Shown here piece by piece: positions 16,477-25,540 of a stretch of DNA of 56,062 nt. The notes below the pieces were generated by a model. The model made no database searches, had not been told where the DNA came from, and worked only from the letters and a program-made list of their open reading frames with translations. Made by a program: the position numbers and the translations under genes. Within the stretch, counting starts at the first letter, position 1, and each line of letters starts with the position of its first letter. This DNA is from an uncultured Eubacteriales bacterium (GTDB lineage: Bacteria > Bacillota > Clostridia > Lachnospirales > Lachnospiraceae): NCBI GenBank assembly GCA_949289145.1, contig CASEML010000071.1, positions 1-56,062 of the forward strand, read 5' to 3'.

Positions 16477-17771
16477 GAATACAAATGAAGCAGACTGATT
16501 AAAATTTCACTGGCAAGAATTCCCCACAAATATCCGGTAATTCCCACTGTGGGAATGGTAAAAAACACAAACAAGATACGAATAATCAGCCCGATAATGT
16601 TGTGAAGAAAGGAGGTCATTGTTTTTCCAAGACCATTTAAGATACTCTCTAAAGTGGTAGCGAGACATAAAAATGGGGACAGAAAAGAAAGAGTACGTAT
16701 AAAATGTCCTGCCAGTGTACTGTGAAAGAAAAATTCCCCAAGAAAAGAACCTAATATCAGAAATCCTGCTGTGAGCAGGAAACCAAAGGCAATACTTAAG
16801 GAAAAGGACTTATAAATAAGAGAGCGGATCAGCTTTTGATTGTTGGCGGCCTTTGCTTCTGAGATGGTAGGCAGCAGTAAGGTGGCAATGGAATTGGTAA
16901 TGGCAGAGGGAAAAAGAATGAAAGGAAGTGCCATTCCGGTTAATGTACCATATACCTGCAATGCTTCTGAACTTTCTAATCCGAAAGAAGCCAAAGAGAG
17001 GGGAAGAAGTATTGCCTCTAAGCTTTGCAGCAGATGAAGTGCTAAATGGTTAAAACTAAGAGGGAGACTTAAGCGTATCAGTGGGAAAAAGCGCAATCTA
17101 TCCATGCTTTTGGGCATTGCCACACTGTCATGTCCAAAGACAGTCAGGCAAAAGAGCATGGAAACTATTTCACCTAATACAATACCCATCACAGCGACAG
17201 AAATGTCTGCCTGAGAGTTCCTGCTTTCTAAAATGTGACAGATTAAGAAGACAGAGCCTACGCGAATCACTTGTTCTACCAGTTGGGAAACGGCAGGAAC
17301 TGAGGTCTGCTTTTTTCCAAAATAATAACCGCAGATACAAGAATGTACAGCGGAAAAAGGCAGGGATAAGGCAATAATTTTGAATAAAAGTCCGCAGCGT
17401 GGTTCGTTATAAATATGTACTGCTAGTGTATCAGCAAAGTTCATTAAAAGTGTTCCTGTGAGAATAGAAAGCCCGGTGGATATGATCAAACCGCTGAATA
17501 ATATGGATTTAGCACCGGCTTCATCTTTCAGAGCATGTTTTTCAGCACCTAATTTAGAAATGGCGGTGCCCAGCCCGCCAATAGTAATGGCATGGCATAT
17601 GGCAACTACAGGGAAGATTAATTGATAAATTCCCATTCCCTCTGCACCAATTTTGTTGGATAAGAATATTCTATAAAAGAAACCAATAATTTTATTGATA
17701 AAACCTGTCATGGTCAGAATGAAAGTTCCTTTTATAAAAGCAGCTTTTTTACCTGATATCATCATTTTCAT
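16461..17771 (-). CDS. spoVB: Stage V sporulation protein B-like lipid flippase (MurJ/MVF superfamily)
   Basis: Polytopic membrane protein of about 436 aa with 12 or more hydrophobic segments. The N-terminus KGTFILTMTGFINKIIGFFYRIFLS...GAEGMGIYQLIFP is the signature of SpoVB, the sporulation-specific member of the polysaccharide-transporter family needed for spore cortex synthesis, probably by flipping a lipid-linked precursor. In-frame TTG at 17786 and ATG at 17771 and 17765 are candidates; AGGG just upstream weakly favours 17771. It is divergent from the cysteine desulfurase gene, with about 100 bp between. Clostridia often have several paralogues, so the exact role (SpoVB or YtgP/MurJ) is inferred from sequence flavour. 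Confidence 0.85.
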   Translation of the reverse strand: MKMMISGKKAAFIKGTFILTMTGFINKIIGFFYRIFLSNKIGAEGMGIYQLIFPVVAICHAITIGGLGTAISKLGAEKHALKDEAGAKSILFSGLIISTGLSILTGTLLMNFADTLAVHIYNEPRCGLLFKIIALSLPFSAVHSCICGYYFGKKQTSVPAVSQLVEQVIRVGSVFLICHILESRNSQADISVAVMGIVLGEIVSMLFCLTVFGHDSVAMPKSMDRLRFFPLIRLSLPLSFNHLALHLLQSLEAILLPLSLASFGLESSEALQVYGTLTGMALPFILFPSAITNSIATLLLPTISEAKAANNQKLIRSLIYKSFSLSIAFGFLLTAGFLILGSFLGEFFFHSTLAGHFIRTLSFLSPFLCLATTLESILNGLGKTMTSFLHNIIGLIIRILFVFFTIPTVGITGYLWGILASEILISLLHLYSLRKS

Positions 17772-17873
17772 TACCCTAAAACCCAAAAGTTAATATAGTA
17801 TATGGAAAATAAAAATAAGATATACATGAATTTGCGGCGGAAAAACATCAAAGCTATAGAAAGAGAGGAGAAT

Positions 17874-19025
17874 ATGGACCAGATTATTTATATGGATAAT
17901 GCAGCAACAACAAAACCGAGAAAAGAGGTTGTGGAGGCAATGATGCCTTATCTGGAGGAATATTATGCCAATCCCTCCAGTATCTATGGCATTGCTATGG
18001 AAAATCAAAAAGTAATTCAGGAAAGCAGAAAATTTATTGCGGAAACCTTGGGTGCGGAACCAGAGGAAATTTATTTTACGGCAGGGGGAAGTGAGGCGGA
18101 TAATTGGGCATTGAAAGGGGTGGCACACGCTAACCGCGAAAAAGGACGGCATATTATTACCACAAAAATAGAACATCATGCAGTGTTGAATTCTTGTCGG
18201 TACTTGGAGGAAGAAGGGTATGAAATTACTTATCTGAATGTGGATGAAAAGGGGAGAATTTTTTTAAATGAGCTAGAAGAAGCAATACGAGAAGATACCA
18301 TATTGGTTTCTATTATGGCTGCCAACAATGAAATCGGAACTCTGGAACCTATCAGGGAAGCAGCAAGCATCGTAAAAGCTAAGGAGGTATTGTTTCATAC
18401 GGATGCAGTGCAGATGTATGGGCAGATGCCATTAGATGTCAATTATCTTAAAACAGACTTATTGAGTGCCAGTGGTCATAAATTCAGAGGACCCAGAGGA
18501 AGCGGATTTTTGTATGTGAGAAAAGGAACCAAAATCAGTCCTTTTATAAATGGCGGAGGTCAGGAGCATGGTATGCGTGCAGGTACAGAAAATACTGCTG
18601 CTATTGTGGGAATGGCAAAGGCGGCAGAATTAGCTTTTCGTACCATGAATTATCGAATGCGTAAGGAAACGTACCATAGAAATTATCTGATTCGCAGGAT
18701 ATTAAACGAAATACCATGGGTCAAATTAAATGGTCATCCCTATTACCGGCTGCCGTCTAATGCAAATTTCTGTTTTGAGGGCATTGAGGGAGAATCGCTT
18801 TTGATTCTTCTGGATATGAAGGGAATCTGTGCATCTGCAGGTTCTGCCTGTACTACCGGAAATACAGAGCCGTCTCATGTATTAAACGCCATCGGTTTAG
18901 ATGATAAGACGGCAGATGCTTCGCTACGGCTTACGCTTAACGAAGATATCACAAGAAAAGATTTGGACTATGTAGTAGAGGTTTTGAAAGAAAGTGTTCA
19001 ATCTCTGCGGGAAATGTCGGGTTGA
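17874..19025 (+). CDS. Cysteine desulfurase (NifS/IscS family)
   Basis: PLP enzyme, 383 aa, that removes sulfur from cysteine for Fe-S clusters, thio-modified tRNA or other acceptors. Visible are MDNAATTKP at the start, the His of KIEHHAVLNS, the PLP-binding K203 in SASGHKFRGPRG and the active cysteine C326 in SAGSACTTGN. The short loop after the cysteine and the GSACTTG form suggest the NifS-like group I. The GTG/ATG region upstream (17802) is in frame, but GAGAGGAG precedes the ATG at 17874. No nifU, iscU or thiI gene is adjacent, so its sulfur acceptor is not shown by context. Confidence 0.95.
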   Translation: MDQIIYMDNAATTKPRKEVVEAMMPYLEEYYANPSSIYGIAMENQKVIQESRKFIAETLGAEPEEIYFTAGGSEADNWALKGVAHANREKGRHIITTKIEHHAVLNSCRYLEEEGYEITYLNVDEKGRIFLNELEEAIREDTILVSIMAANNEIGTLEPIREAASIVKAKEVLFHTDAVQMYGQMPLDVNYLKTDLLSASGHKFRGPRGSGFLYVRKGTKISPFINGGGQEHGMRAGTENTAAIVGMAKAAELAFRTMNYRMRKETYHRNYLIRRILNEIPWVKLNGHPYYRLPSNANFCFEGIEGESLLILLDMKGICASAGSACTTGNTEPSHVLNAIGLDDKTADASLRLTLNEDITRKDLDYVVEVLKESVQSLREMSG

Positions 19026-19051
19026 CATACCAAGGAAATATGAATTATAAT
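19022..19051 (+). promoter_or_regulatory. sigma-A promoter for nrdR
   Basis: TTGACA (19022-19027) overlapping the desulfurase stop codon, 18 nt, TATAAT (19046-19051). It gives nrdR its own transcript. Confidence 0.7.
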
Positions 19052-19095
19052 GAAACAAAAAGTGGAAATAATGTTGCATGATTTTGGAGGAAAAA

Positions 19096-19545
19096 ATGAA
19101 GTGTCCATTTTGCAATAATCAAAATACAAGAGTAATTGATTCTAGACCGGCTGAGGATAACAGTGCTATTCGCCGGAGAAGAATGTGTGATGAATGTGGG
19201 AAACGTTTTACTACCTATGAAAAAGTAGAAACCATACCATTTGTAGTGATTAAAAAGGATAATAATAGAGAACCCTATGAAAGGTCAAAGATAGAAGCCG
19301 GAGTTATGAGAGCCTGCCATAAAAGACCTATTTCTGTGCATGAAATTAATGCATTGATCGATGAAGTGGAAACAATCATTTTTAACCGGGAGGAGAAAGA
19401 GATTGAGAGTAAGGAAATCGGTGAACTGGTAATGGATAAATTAAAGGATTTAGAGGCAGTAGCATATGTTCGTTTTGCTTCGGTTTATCGAGAGTTTAAG
19501 GATGTAAACACATTTATGGATGAATTGAAAAAAATGTTGACATAA
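19096..19545 (+). CDS. nrdR: Transcriptional repressor NrdR
   Basis: 149-aa repressor of ribonucleotide reductase operons. The N-terminal zinc ribbon has C3, C6, C31 and C34 (CPFC...CDEC). An ATP-cone domain follows from about residue 48 (VIKKDNNREPYERSKIEAGV), which senses ATP/dATP. The length and order are those of the family. GGAGG lies 6 nt before the ATG at 19096; an in-frame start at 19078 would lack a ribosome site. No nrd genes lie nearby, so it acts on distant NrdR boxes. I saw no clear NrdR box pair in the window. Confidence 0.96.
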   Translation: MKCPFCNNQNTRVIDSRPAEDNSAIRRRRMCDECGKRFTTYEKVETIPFVVIKKDNNREPYERSKIEAGVMRACHKRPISVHEINALIDEVETIIFNREEKEIESKEIGELVMDKLKDLEAVAYVRFASVYREFKDVNTFMDELKKMLT

Positions 19546-19571
19546 TATTTTGCTAAGTAAAGAAAAGGAAA

Positions 19572-19605
19572 AAATATCCGTTGAAGAAATTCAACGGATA
19601 TTTTT
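19572..19605 (+). terminator. Rho-independent terminator after nrdR
   Basis: AAATATCCGTTGAA (19572-19585) pairs perfectly with TTCAACGGATATTT (19590-19603) around a GAAA loop, followed by T residues. Confidence 0.85.
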
Positions 19606-19648
19606 GGATTCATAATACATAACAGATAATAATAGAAAGGAAAAAAAG

Positions 19649-20947
19649 ATGGAATTACCGGTACAATTTTTAATACGCATGAAGGAGATGCTAGGAGCTG
19701 AATATGAGGCGTTTCTTGCCTCCTATGATAAAGAACGGGCATACGGAATGAGAATAAATACATTAAAAATGGAGAAAGAAGAAGCGCTGAAGTTGCTGCC
19801 TTTTTCTTTGGAGCCTGTTTTGTGGTGTGAAACAGGATTTTATTATCAGGAGGAGGAACGACCTGGAAAACATCCATTTCATGAGGCTGGATTGTATTAC
19901 ATTCAGGAGCCCAGTGCTATGATTACGGCAGAGCTGGAAGAAATTACACCGGGGGAGCATGTGCTGGATCTCTGTGCGGCACCAGGGGGAAAAAGTACAC
20001 AGTTAGCCTGTAAAATGCAGGGAAAAGGTGTACTGGTTTCCAATGAAATTAATGCTCAGAGAGCAGCCATATTATCACAGAATATAGAACGGATGGGGAT
20101 TAAAAATGCCATTGTAACCAACGAAAGTCCTGAGAAACTCAGCAAATTTCTGGGGGCATTTTTTGATAAAATCGTGGTGGACGCACCTTGCTCCGGAGAA
20201 GGAATGTTTAAAAAAGAACCTTTGGCAGTCAGTGAGTGGAGTGAAGAAAATGTAGAAAATTGCAGCAGACGGCAGCGGGAAATTCTATCGTATGCCTCTG
20301 CCATGCTGAAACCGGGAGGTCGTATTATTTATTCAACTTGTACTTTTTCAAAACAGGAAAATGAAGATGTGGTGCAGGGCTTCCTGTCAGAACATGCGGA
20401 GTATAAAGTTGTGCAGATGCATAGAATTTGGCCTCATAAAGCAAAGGGTGAGGGGCATTTCGCAGCAGTGCTGCAAAAAGCAGGAGAAAGCACGAGACAG
20501 AATACATTTGAGAAAGCAGAAAAATTAGAAAAAGGGAAGTTAGCTCAATTAGAGGAATTTATCAATTCTACGTTAAAGATAAATCTGGAGGGCAGTTTCG
20601 TTACCTTTGGAGAAAATTTGTATTTGCTGCCGGAACAGGCACCGAATTTAAAGGGATTAAAAGTACTTCGTCCGGGACTTCACTTAGGAAGCTTTAAAAA
20701 GAACCGTTTTGAGCCGGCACATGCGCTTTCTCATGCCCTTAAGGCGTCGGAATGCAGACATGTGCTGGATTTATCCAGGGATCAAAGGGAAGTGGAAGGC
20801 TTTTTAAGAGGTGAAACGATAGAAGCAGTAGCGGAAGAAAAGGGCTGGTATTTGGTTTGTATAGAGGGGATACCCCTTGGATTTGCAAAATACAGCAATG
20901 GAATGTTTAAAAATCATTATCCCAAAGGACTTCGCATTGTGGGATAG
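19649..20947 (+). CDS. RNA (cytosine-5) methyltransferase, RsmB/RsmF (NOP2/Sun) family
   Basis: Class I SAM-dependent methyltransferase of 432 aa that makes m5C in rRNA, most likely 16S. The core is at about residues 75-290, with SAM motif LDLCAAPGGKST and two catalytic cysteines, C181 in VDAPCSGEGMF and C231 in YSTCTFSKQENE. The C-terminal 130 residues look like the extra RsmF/YebU-type RNA-binding domain (ending in PLGFAKYSNGMFKNHYPKGLR). This length and C-terminus fit RsmF-like enzymes of Firmicutes rather than RsmB, which has an N-terminal NusB domain. It lies between two terminators and is probably transcribed alone. Confidence 0.92.
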   Translation: MELPVQFLIRMKEMLGAEYEAFLASYDKERAYGMRINTLKMEKEEALKLLPFSLEPVLWCETGFYYQEEERPGKHPFHEAGLYYIQEPSAMITAELEEITPGEHVLDLCAAPGGKSTQLACKMQGKGVLVSNEINAQRAAILSQNIERMGIKNAIVTNESPEKLSKFLGAFFDKIVVDAPCSGEGMFKKEPLAVSEWSEENVENCSRRQREILSYASAMLKPGGRIIYSTCTFSKQENEDVVQGFLSEHAEYKVVQMHRIWPHKAKGEGHFAAVLQKAGESTRQNTFEKAEKLEKGKLAQLEEFINSTLKINLEGSFVTFGENLYLLPEQAPNLKGLKVLRPGLHLGSFKKNRFEPAHALSHALKASECRHVLDLSRDQREVEGFLRGETIEAVAEEKGWYLVCIEGIPLGFAKYSNGMFKNHYPKGLRIVG

Positions 20948-20989
20948 AACCAGAACATTTTTAGAAAGCAGTAAGAAGGGGGAAAAGAA

Positions 20990-21052
20990 ATGAAAAATTC
21001 ATGGAAAAATATGGGGGAAAGTAATATAATGAGAACAAAGAATAAACGCTAG
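20990..21052 (+). CDS. Possible 20-codon small ORF upstream of the GGDEF-EAL gene
   Basis: ATG at 20990 to TAG at 21050-21052 encodes a 20-residue polar, basic peptide (MKNSWKNMGE...). AAGGGGG lies about 6 nt upstream, a good ribosome site. It sits in the gap between the methyltransferase and the GGDEF-EAL gene. No known homologue is recognised, and it could be chance in AT-rich DNA. Confidence 0.22.
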   Translation: MKNSWKNMGESNIMRTKNKR

Positions 21053-21073
21053 ATAAAGAGGGGGACTTATTTT

Positions 21074-22636
21074 ATGGAAAGTGAAGTGAAACCACACAGC
21101 AATCGGAAAGTGTTTAGATATGCAGTCATTGGAGTGGGAATCTTTTTGGTGGGTTTGCTTATCGGGCTAAACTATGTGTACGGTATATTAGAGCAGCGGC
21201 TCATTGAACAGGGAGTATTGGAAGAAACCGTAAAAGGGATTATGAGTTTGTTATATGGTGTCAGCGGGGGAGGTTTTGTTGTTGCAGCAATCTTATTTGG
21301 AATTTTGTGCTGTTTACTGGTAAAAAGTAATCAGGAGTTGGAAGAATTTGTTTTTGTGGACAGTATAACCGGGGGAAGTACTTATGTAAAATTCAGGATG
21401 GATTTGGAAGACTATTTAAAGAAAAATACCCGTCAGGATTACGCTGTACTCAGCATAGATATTGACAAGTCCAAGTATATTGAAGAAATTTTCGGAAATG
21501 ATGAATACATGAAAGCCATTCATTATGTATGGAATGTTTTAAGTGAAGAAACGGCAGAAAACGAATTTTGCTGTCATAAGGATGCAGATCATTTCTATGC
21601 CTTGTTTCAATATAAAGATGAAGAACGGATCAAACAGCGCATTGAAGAGATGTACGATGATATCCGGGAGAAAATTGAACAGGGTGAGATTTATTACGAT
21701 TTAAAAATTTCTGTAGGTGTATATATATTAAATAACAGAAAGCATGGAGTAGAACGTATCTTGTCTAGAAGTGATGTTGCCAGAAAGACCATTAAGGGGC
21801 AGCATGACAGGCTGTATGCCTTTTATACCGAGGAAATGAAAAAGAGTCAGGTGAAAAACAAAGAAATAGAAGACAGAATGGAAAAAGCGCTGGAGAAAGG
21901 TGAATTTTATGTATGCTATCAGCCAAAATTCAGTACTCAGGAGAAAAAGATTGTGGGTGCGGAAGCATTGGTCAGATGGCGTATGAATGGTGAAAATATC
22001 ATTCCGCCTTCGGAGTTTATTCCATTGTTTGAAAGTAACGGTTTTATCAAGGAATTGGACAAGTATGTATTTGAGCAGGTGTGTAAAGATGTAAGTGGAT
22101 GGCTGGATAAAGGTCTGGATGTGAAACCAGTATCTGTTAATCTGTCACAAATGCAGCTCTATAATACTAATTTCATTAAAGAATATGCAGAGATTCTGGA
22201 ACGTTATGATTTAGATTCTAAATATGTGCAGTTGGAGTTAACAGAAACAGCATTGTTTGATAATCCGGTCGTGTTGGCTAAGATAATCAACCAGCTTCAC
22301 AATATGGGCATTGAAATACTGATGGATGATTTTGGAAAAGGATATTCTTCCTTAAATATGTTAAAAAATGTGGAAGTGGATACAGTAAAAATTGATAAGA
22401 GTTTTGTGGATGATATTGGAAATAATAAGAAGGTAGAGCGAATCATTGCAACCATCATTTCGCTGGTACGTTCTCTAAATATGCATGTGGTGGCTGAGGG
22501 CGTGGAAAACGAGATGCAGTATAAGTTTTTAAATCTGGTGGAATGTGATGAAATTCAGGGATTTTATTTTTCTAAGCCGATTGGAGTCAGTGAATATGAA
22601 GAATTGTTAAAGAAAAATACAGATGAAAAAGTATAA
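21074..22636 (+). CDS. Membrane-bound GGDEF-EAL protein, probable c-di-GMP phosphodiesterase
   Basis: 520-aa signalling protein. Two hydrophobic segments (about residues 15-37 and 57-82) bracket a short outer loop. A GGDEF-like domain follows (about 95-250) whose signature is replaced by HKDADHF (about residue 160), so it probably cannot make c-di-GMP but may bind GTP. The EAL domain (about 270-515) keeps all usual residues: AEALVRW, NLSQMQ, ELTET, MDDFGKGYSS, KIDKSFV, VAEGVEN and GFYFSKP. It should therefore hydrolyse c-di-GMP. GAGGGGG precedes the ATG. A c-di-GMP riboswitch about 32 kb downstream shows that the cell uses this messenger. Confidence 0.93.
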   Translation: MESEVKPHSNRKVFRYAVIGVGIFLVGLLIGLNYVYGILEQRLIEQGVLEETVKGIMSLLYGVSGGGFVVAAILFGILCCLLVKSNQELEEFVFVDSITGGSTYVKFRMDLEDYLKKNTRQDYAVLSIDIDKSKYIEEIFGNDEYMKAIHYVWNVLSEETAENEFCCHKDADHFYALFQYKDEERIKQRIEEMYDDIREKIEQGEIYYDLKISVGVYILNNRKHGVERILSRSDVARKTIKGQHDRLYAFYTEEMKKSQVKNKEIEDRMEKALEKGEFYVCYQPKFSTQEKKIVGAEALVRWRMNGENIIPPSEFIPLFESNGFIKELDKYVFEQVCKDVSGWLDKGLDVKPVSVNLSQMQLYNTNFIKEYAEILERYDLDSKYVQLELTETALFDNPVVLAKIINQLHNMGIEILMDDFGKGYSSLNMLKNVEVDTVKIDKSFVDDIGNNKKVERIIATIISLVRSLNMHVVAEGVENEMQYKFLNLVECDEIQGFYFSKPIGVSEYEELLKKNTDEKV

Positions 22637-22641
22637 AAGAT

Positions 22642-22678
22642 AAGAGCAGCCAACTGACGGGATTGACTGCTCTTTTTG
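22642..22678. terminator. Terminator between the GGDEF-EAL gene and rpsT
   Basis: AAGAGCAG (22642-22649) pairs with CTGCTCTT (22667-22674) and is followed by TTTG on the plus strand. It probably also serves rpsT on the minus strand. Confidence 0.7.
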
Positions 22679-22696
22679 TTTACATTTTATTTTTAA

Positions 22697-22960
22697 TTAA
22701 GCAATAGAATTAACAGCTTTTGCTAAACGAGAAACTTTTCTGGCAGCGTTGTTCTTGTGGTAAATACCTTTAGAAGCAGCCATTTCAATTTTCTTTGTTG
22801 TAACAACTAAGGCCTCTTTCGCAGCAGCAGCATCTTTTGCAGCTACAGCAGCCTCAACTTTTTTAATGTAAGTTTTAACTTCAGACTTAATTGCCTTATT
22901 TCTTTCTGTTTTTGTTGCAATAACTTTAATTCTCTTCTTAGCTGATTTAATGTTAGCCAA
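22697..22960 (-). CDS. rpsT: 30S ribosomal protein S20
   Basis: 87-aa basic primary 16S rRNA-binding protein. The sequence ANIKSAKKRIKVIATKTERN, the Ala/Lys-rich middle and the C-terminal GIYHKNNAARKVSRLAKAVN are those of bacterial S20. The start codon is TTG (22958-22960) with GGAGG 9 nt upstream; no ATG lies between. A UUG start is also found in Escherichia coli rpsT, where it is tied to autoregulation, so it may be meaningful here. The gene is divergent from gpr, the usual order in Firmicutes. Confidence 0.98.
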   Translation of the reverse strand: MANIKSAKKRIKVIATKTERNKAIKSEVKTYIKKVEAAVAAKDAAAAKEALVVTTKKIEMAASKGIYHKNNAARKVSRLAKAVNSIA

Positions 22961-23060
22961 ATCCGTACACCTCCGTAAGATTTTTATAAATGATCACTTG
23001 TTTCAATACGTTTTGGTTTGCATTAAACGGACACGGACGTTAATGTAAACACACTAAATT

Positions 23061-23089
23061 ATAATAGAACAAACATCTTTTTGTGTCAA
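23061..23089 (-). promoter_or_regulatory. sigma-A promoter for rpsT
   Basis: On the minus strand TTGACA (23084-23089), 17 nt, TATTAT (23061-23066). It gives a leader of about 95 nt that contains repeated TCCGT units before the ribosome site. Confidence 0.6.
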
Positions 23090-23158
23090 TACATATTTTT
23101 GTATTTTTTGCAAAAAATATCCATCAGAAGAAATCAAGGAGAAAGAAGGGATCAGAAA

Positions 23159-24115
23159 ATGAGTGAATTTAGAGTTCGAACGGACTTGGCAGTAGAGGCA
23201 AAAGAAAGCTTTGAAGAGGATAACGTTGAGATTCGGGGAGTGCGGATTGATGAGGATTATGATAAGAAGCATGAGATAAACATTACCAGAGTTGTAATAG
23301 AAACAAAAAACGGTGCCAAAGCCATGGGAAAGCCAATGGGAACTTATATTACTTTAGAAGCGCCTAATATGGCAATTCCCGATGAGGGATATCATAGGGA
23401 GATATCTGAAGTGCTGTCTAAATATATCAGAGAACTGTTGGGAGATTTTTCCAAGGAACATTCCGTATTGATCGTGGGACTTGGAAACAGGGAAGTAACA
23501 CCGGACTCTTTAGGACCTTTGGTGGTCAATAATCTGTTGATTACAAGGCATGTTGTAAAAGAATATGGAAGATACGCTATGGGAAAAGAAAAGGTTAACT
23601 CAGTCAGCGGAATTGTTCCTGGTGTAATGGCTCAGACAGGAATGGAATCAGCAGAAATCGTAAAAGGTGTGATTGAGGAAACAAATCCGGATCTGCTAGT
23701 GGTGGTGGATGCACTAGCGGCAAGAAGCACCAAACGTTTGAATCGTACAATTCAGATTACAGATACCGGAATTAATCCAGGCTCCGGTGTGGGAAACCAC
23801 AGAAATGCCATTAATAGTGATTCTATGGGAATACCGGTAATTTCCATCGGAGTTCCTACCGTAGTGGATGCGGCAGTAATCGTAAATGATGCTATGGAAA
23901 ATATGCTCCATGCCATGGAAGGGGCAGAAAGTTTAAAAAGTATAGGAAATGTGCTGAATACTTTTAATGTGGCAGAGAAACAGGAATTATTTCGGGAGCT
24001 TTTATCACCACAATTAAATACCATGTTTGTGACACCGAAAGATATTGATGAAACCATGAAGCGTTTAAGCTTTACCATATCGGAAGCATTAAATATGGTA
24101 TTTCAAACCGCCTAG
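23159..24115 (+). CDS. gpr: Germination protease GPR
   Basis: 318-aa protease that degrades small acid-soluble spore proteins early in germination. Segments typical of GPR are visible: FRVRTDLAVEAKE near the start (including the zymogen processing region), VGLGNREVTPDSLGP, SGIVPGVMAQTGMES and VVDALAARS. GTGINPGSGVGN-like and GVPTVVDAAV segments follow. It belongs to the conserved order rpsT, gpr, spoIIP, lepA, hemW. The ATG at 23159 follows GAAGGG. An earlier in-frame ATG at 23081 would overlap the rpsT promoter region. Expression in the forespore is expected, but I found no convincing sigma-G box. Confidence 0.97.
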   Translation: MSEFRVRTDLAVEAKESFEEDNVEIRGVRIDEDYDKKHEINITRVVIETKNGAKAMGKPMGTYITLEAPNMAIPDEGYHREISEVLSKYIRELLGDFSKEHSVLIVGLGNREVTPDSLGPLVVNNLLITRHVVKEYGRYAMGKEKVNSVSGIVPGVMAQTGMESAEIVKGVIEETNPDLLVVVDALAARSTKRLNRTIQITDTGINPGSGVGNHRNAINSDSMGIPVISIGVPTVVDAAVIVNDAMENMLHAMEGAESLKSIGNVLNTFNVAEKQELFRELLSPQLNTMFVTPKDIDETMKRLSFTISEALNMVFQTA

Positions 24116-24180
24116 GTGCATATAATAAAGAGGTGGATAAGTTTGAATTATGATAATCATAGTTGGCGTGGGGGAATGGT

Positions 24181-25437
24181 ATGGACAAGAAAAAAAAGCA
24201 CAGAAGTATGGAAATTATTATCCTGATGCTTGCGGCAGTTTTTTTGATTGAAGTAATACAAGTGTCTGTAGAGCAGGGGTTTGACATTAACATAGAAAAT
24301 ATAAAAAAATATATGGAAAATAAGGTGGCAGCAGAGATTGTGGAAACGCTGTCACCTAATCTTATGTTTTCTCTGCGGGATGGGACGGCGCAGGAATATA
24401 CAAGGCTAGAGACATGGATTTTAAAGCAGTATCCTTTGTTAGAGTACAGTATGGAGGTTTATGAGTATGAAACTGCCGTGGAAAATGAAGGGGCATATGA
24501 ATTGATACTAAAAGGCGAGGCCAACGATGAAAATTTTGTTGATGAAGATGGCAATGTGGTGATCGTGACGGAAACAACGGAGGAAGAAAGTAAAGACGTG
24601 CAAAAAGAGGACGAGGCAGAAGAAGAAGCAAAAACCGATAACACAGAGGTGACTGTTCAAAAACAGGAAATTAATATGGAATTGTTAAAAAATGAAGACT
24701 ACATAAAAAATACTTATTATACCATAGACAGCACCACCTATGTGGAAGCAGGAGAATTAAGTGCTGATAAGCTTTTGGGAAAGGATATGAAGCTGAAAGG
24801 AGATAATAGTGCACCTCAGATTCTGATTTTTCATACCCATTCTCAGGAGGCATTTGCAGATTCTATTCCAGGAGATACCAGTACAACCATTGTAGGGGTA
24901 GGCGAATATCTGGCACAGCTGTTGACAGAAAAATATAATTTTAATGTAATACATAATACGACCACTTATGATCTGATTGACGGAAAACTAGACAGAAACA
25001 AAGCATATTCTCTGGCAGAACCGGATATTCAGGCGATTCTCGATGCCAATCCATCTATTGAAGTGGTATTAGATATTCACAGAGATGCCATGGATGAACA
25101 GACACATTTAGTGACTGATATTAACGGAAAGCCTACGGCAAGATTTATGTTTTTCAATGGAATGAGCAGAACAAGGAAATTAGGTAATATCGATTATTTA
25201 CCTAATCCTTATAGGGAGGATAACATGTCTTTTGCTTTTCAGATGCAGCTAAAAGCGGAAGAATACTATCCGGGACTTACCAGAAGGATTTATTTAAAAG
25301 GCTATCGTTACAATCTCCATTTGATGCCTAAGACTTTGCTGGTGGAGGTAGGTGCACAGAACAATACGGTGGAGGAAGAAAAAAATGCTATGGAGCCTCT
25401 TGCTCATATGCTTTCTATGGTATTAAACGGAGAATAA
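24181..25437 (+). CDS. spoIIP: Stage II sporulation protein P
   Basis: Peptidoglycan amidase/endopeptidase of the DMP complex (SpoIID-SpoIIM-SpoIIP) that drives engulfment. The protein is 418 aa. One transmembrane segment (about residues 14-32) anchors it in the mother-cell membrane. An acidic linker (about 105-165) precedes the catalytic amidase-like domain (about 205-418), with zinc-site motifs FHTHSQEAF, VLDIHRDAM and the C-terminal LLVEVGAQNNT carrying the catalytic glutamate. A TTG at 24163 is in frame, but GTGGGGGAA before the ATG at 24181 sets the start. It follows gpr after about 65 bp, which is normal synteny. Confidence 0.96.
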   Translation: MDKKKKHRSMEIIILMLAAVFLIEVIQVSVEQGFDINIENIKKYMENKVAAEIVETLSPNLMFSLRDGTAQEYTRLETWILKQYPLLEYSMEVYEYETAVENEGAYELILKGEANDENFVDEDGNVVIVTETTEEESKDVQKEDEAEEEAKTDNTEVTVQKQEINMELLKNEDYIKNTYYTIDSTTYVEAGELSADKLLGKDMKLKGDNSAPQILIFHTHSQEAFADSIPGDTSTTIVGVGEYLAQLLTEKYNFNVIHNTTTYDLIDGKLDRNKAYSLAEPDIQAILDANPSIEVVLDIHRDAMDEQTHLVTDINGKPTARFMFFNGMSRTRKLGNIDYLPNPYREDNMSFAFQMQLKAEEYYPGLTRRIYLKGYRYNLHLMPKTLLVEVGAQNNTVEEEKNAMEPLAHMLSMVLNGE

Positions 25438-25440
25438 TAC

Positions 25441-25469
25441 TTCACGAAAGTTTTATCTTATGTTATACT
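25441..25469 (+). promoter_or_regulatory. sigma-A promoter for lepA-hemW
   Basis: TTCACG (25441-25446), 17 nt, TATACT (25464-25469), with TGT just before the -10 box (extended -10). It separates vegetative lepA-hemW expression from sporulation-stage spoIIP. Confidence 0.55.
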
Positions 25470-25540
25470 GTGAGAAGATGTTATACTTGTAAAAAGAGCG
25501 TTTGCAGGAATATTTACTGTGAACTGACAGGAGGAAAGTC

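Noticed and set aside
23081-23158. Upstream in-frame ATG of gpr
   Set aside because: It overlaps the rpsT promoter and lacks a ribosome site; the 23159 start matches the family N-terminus.
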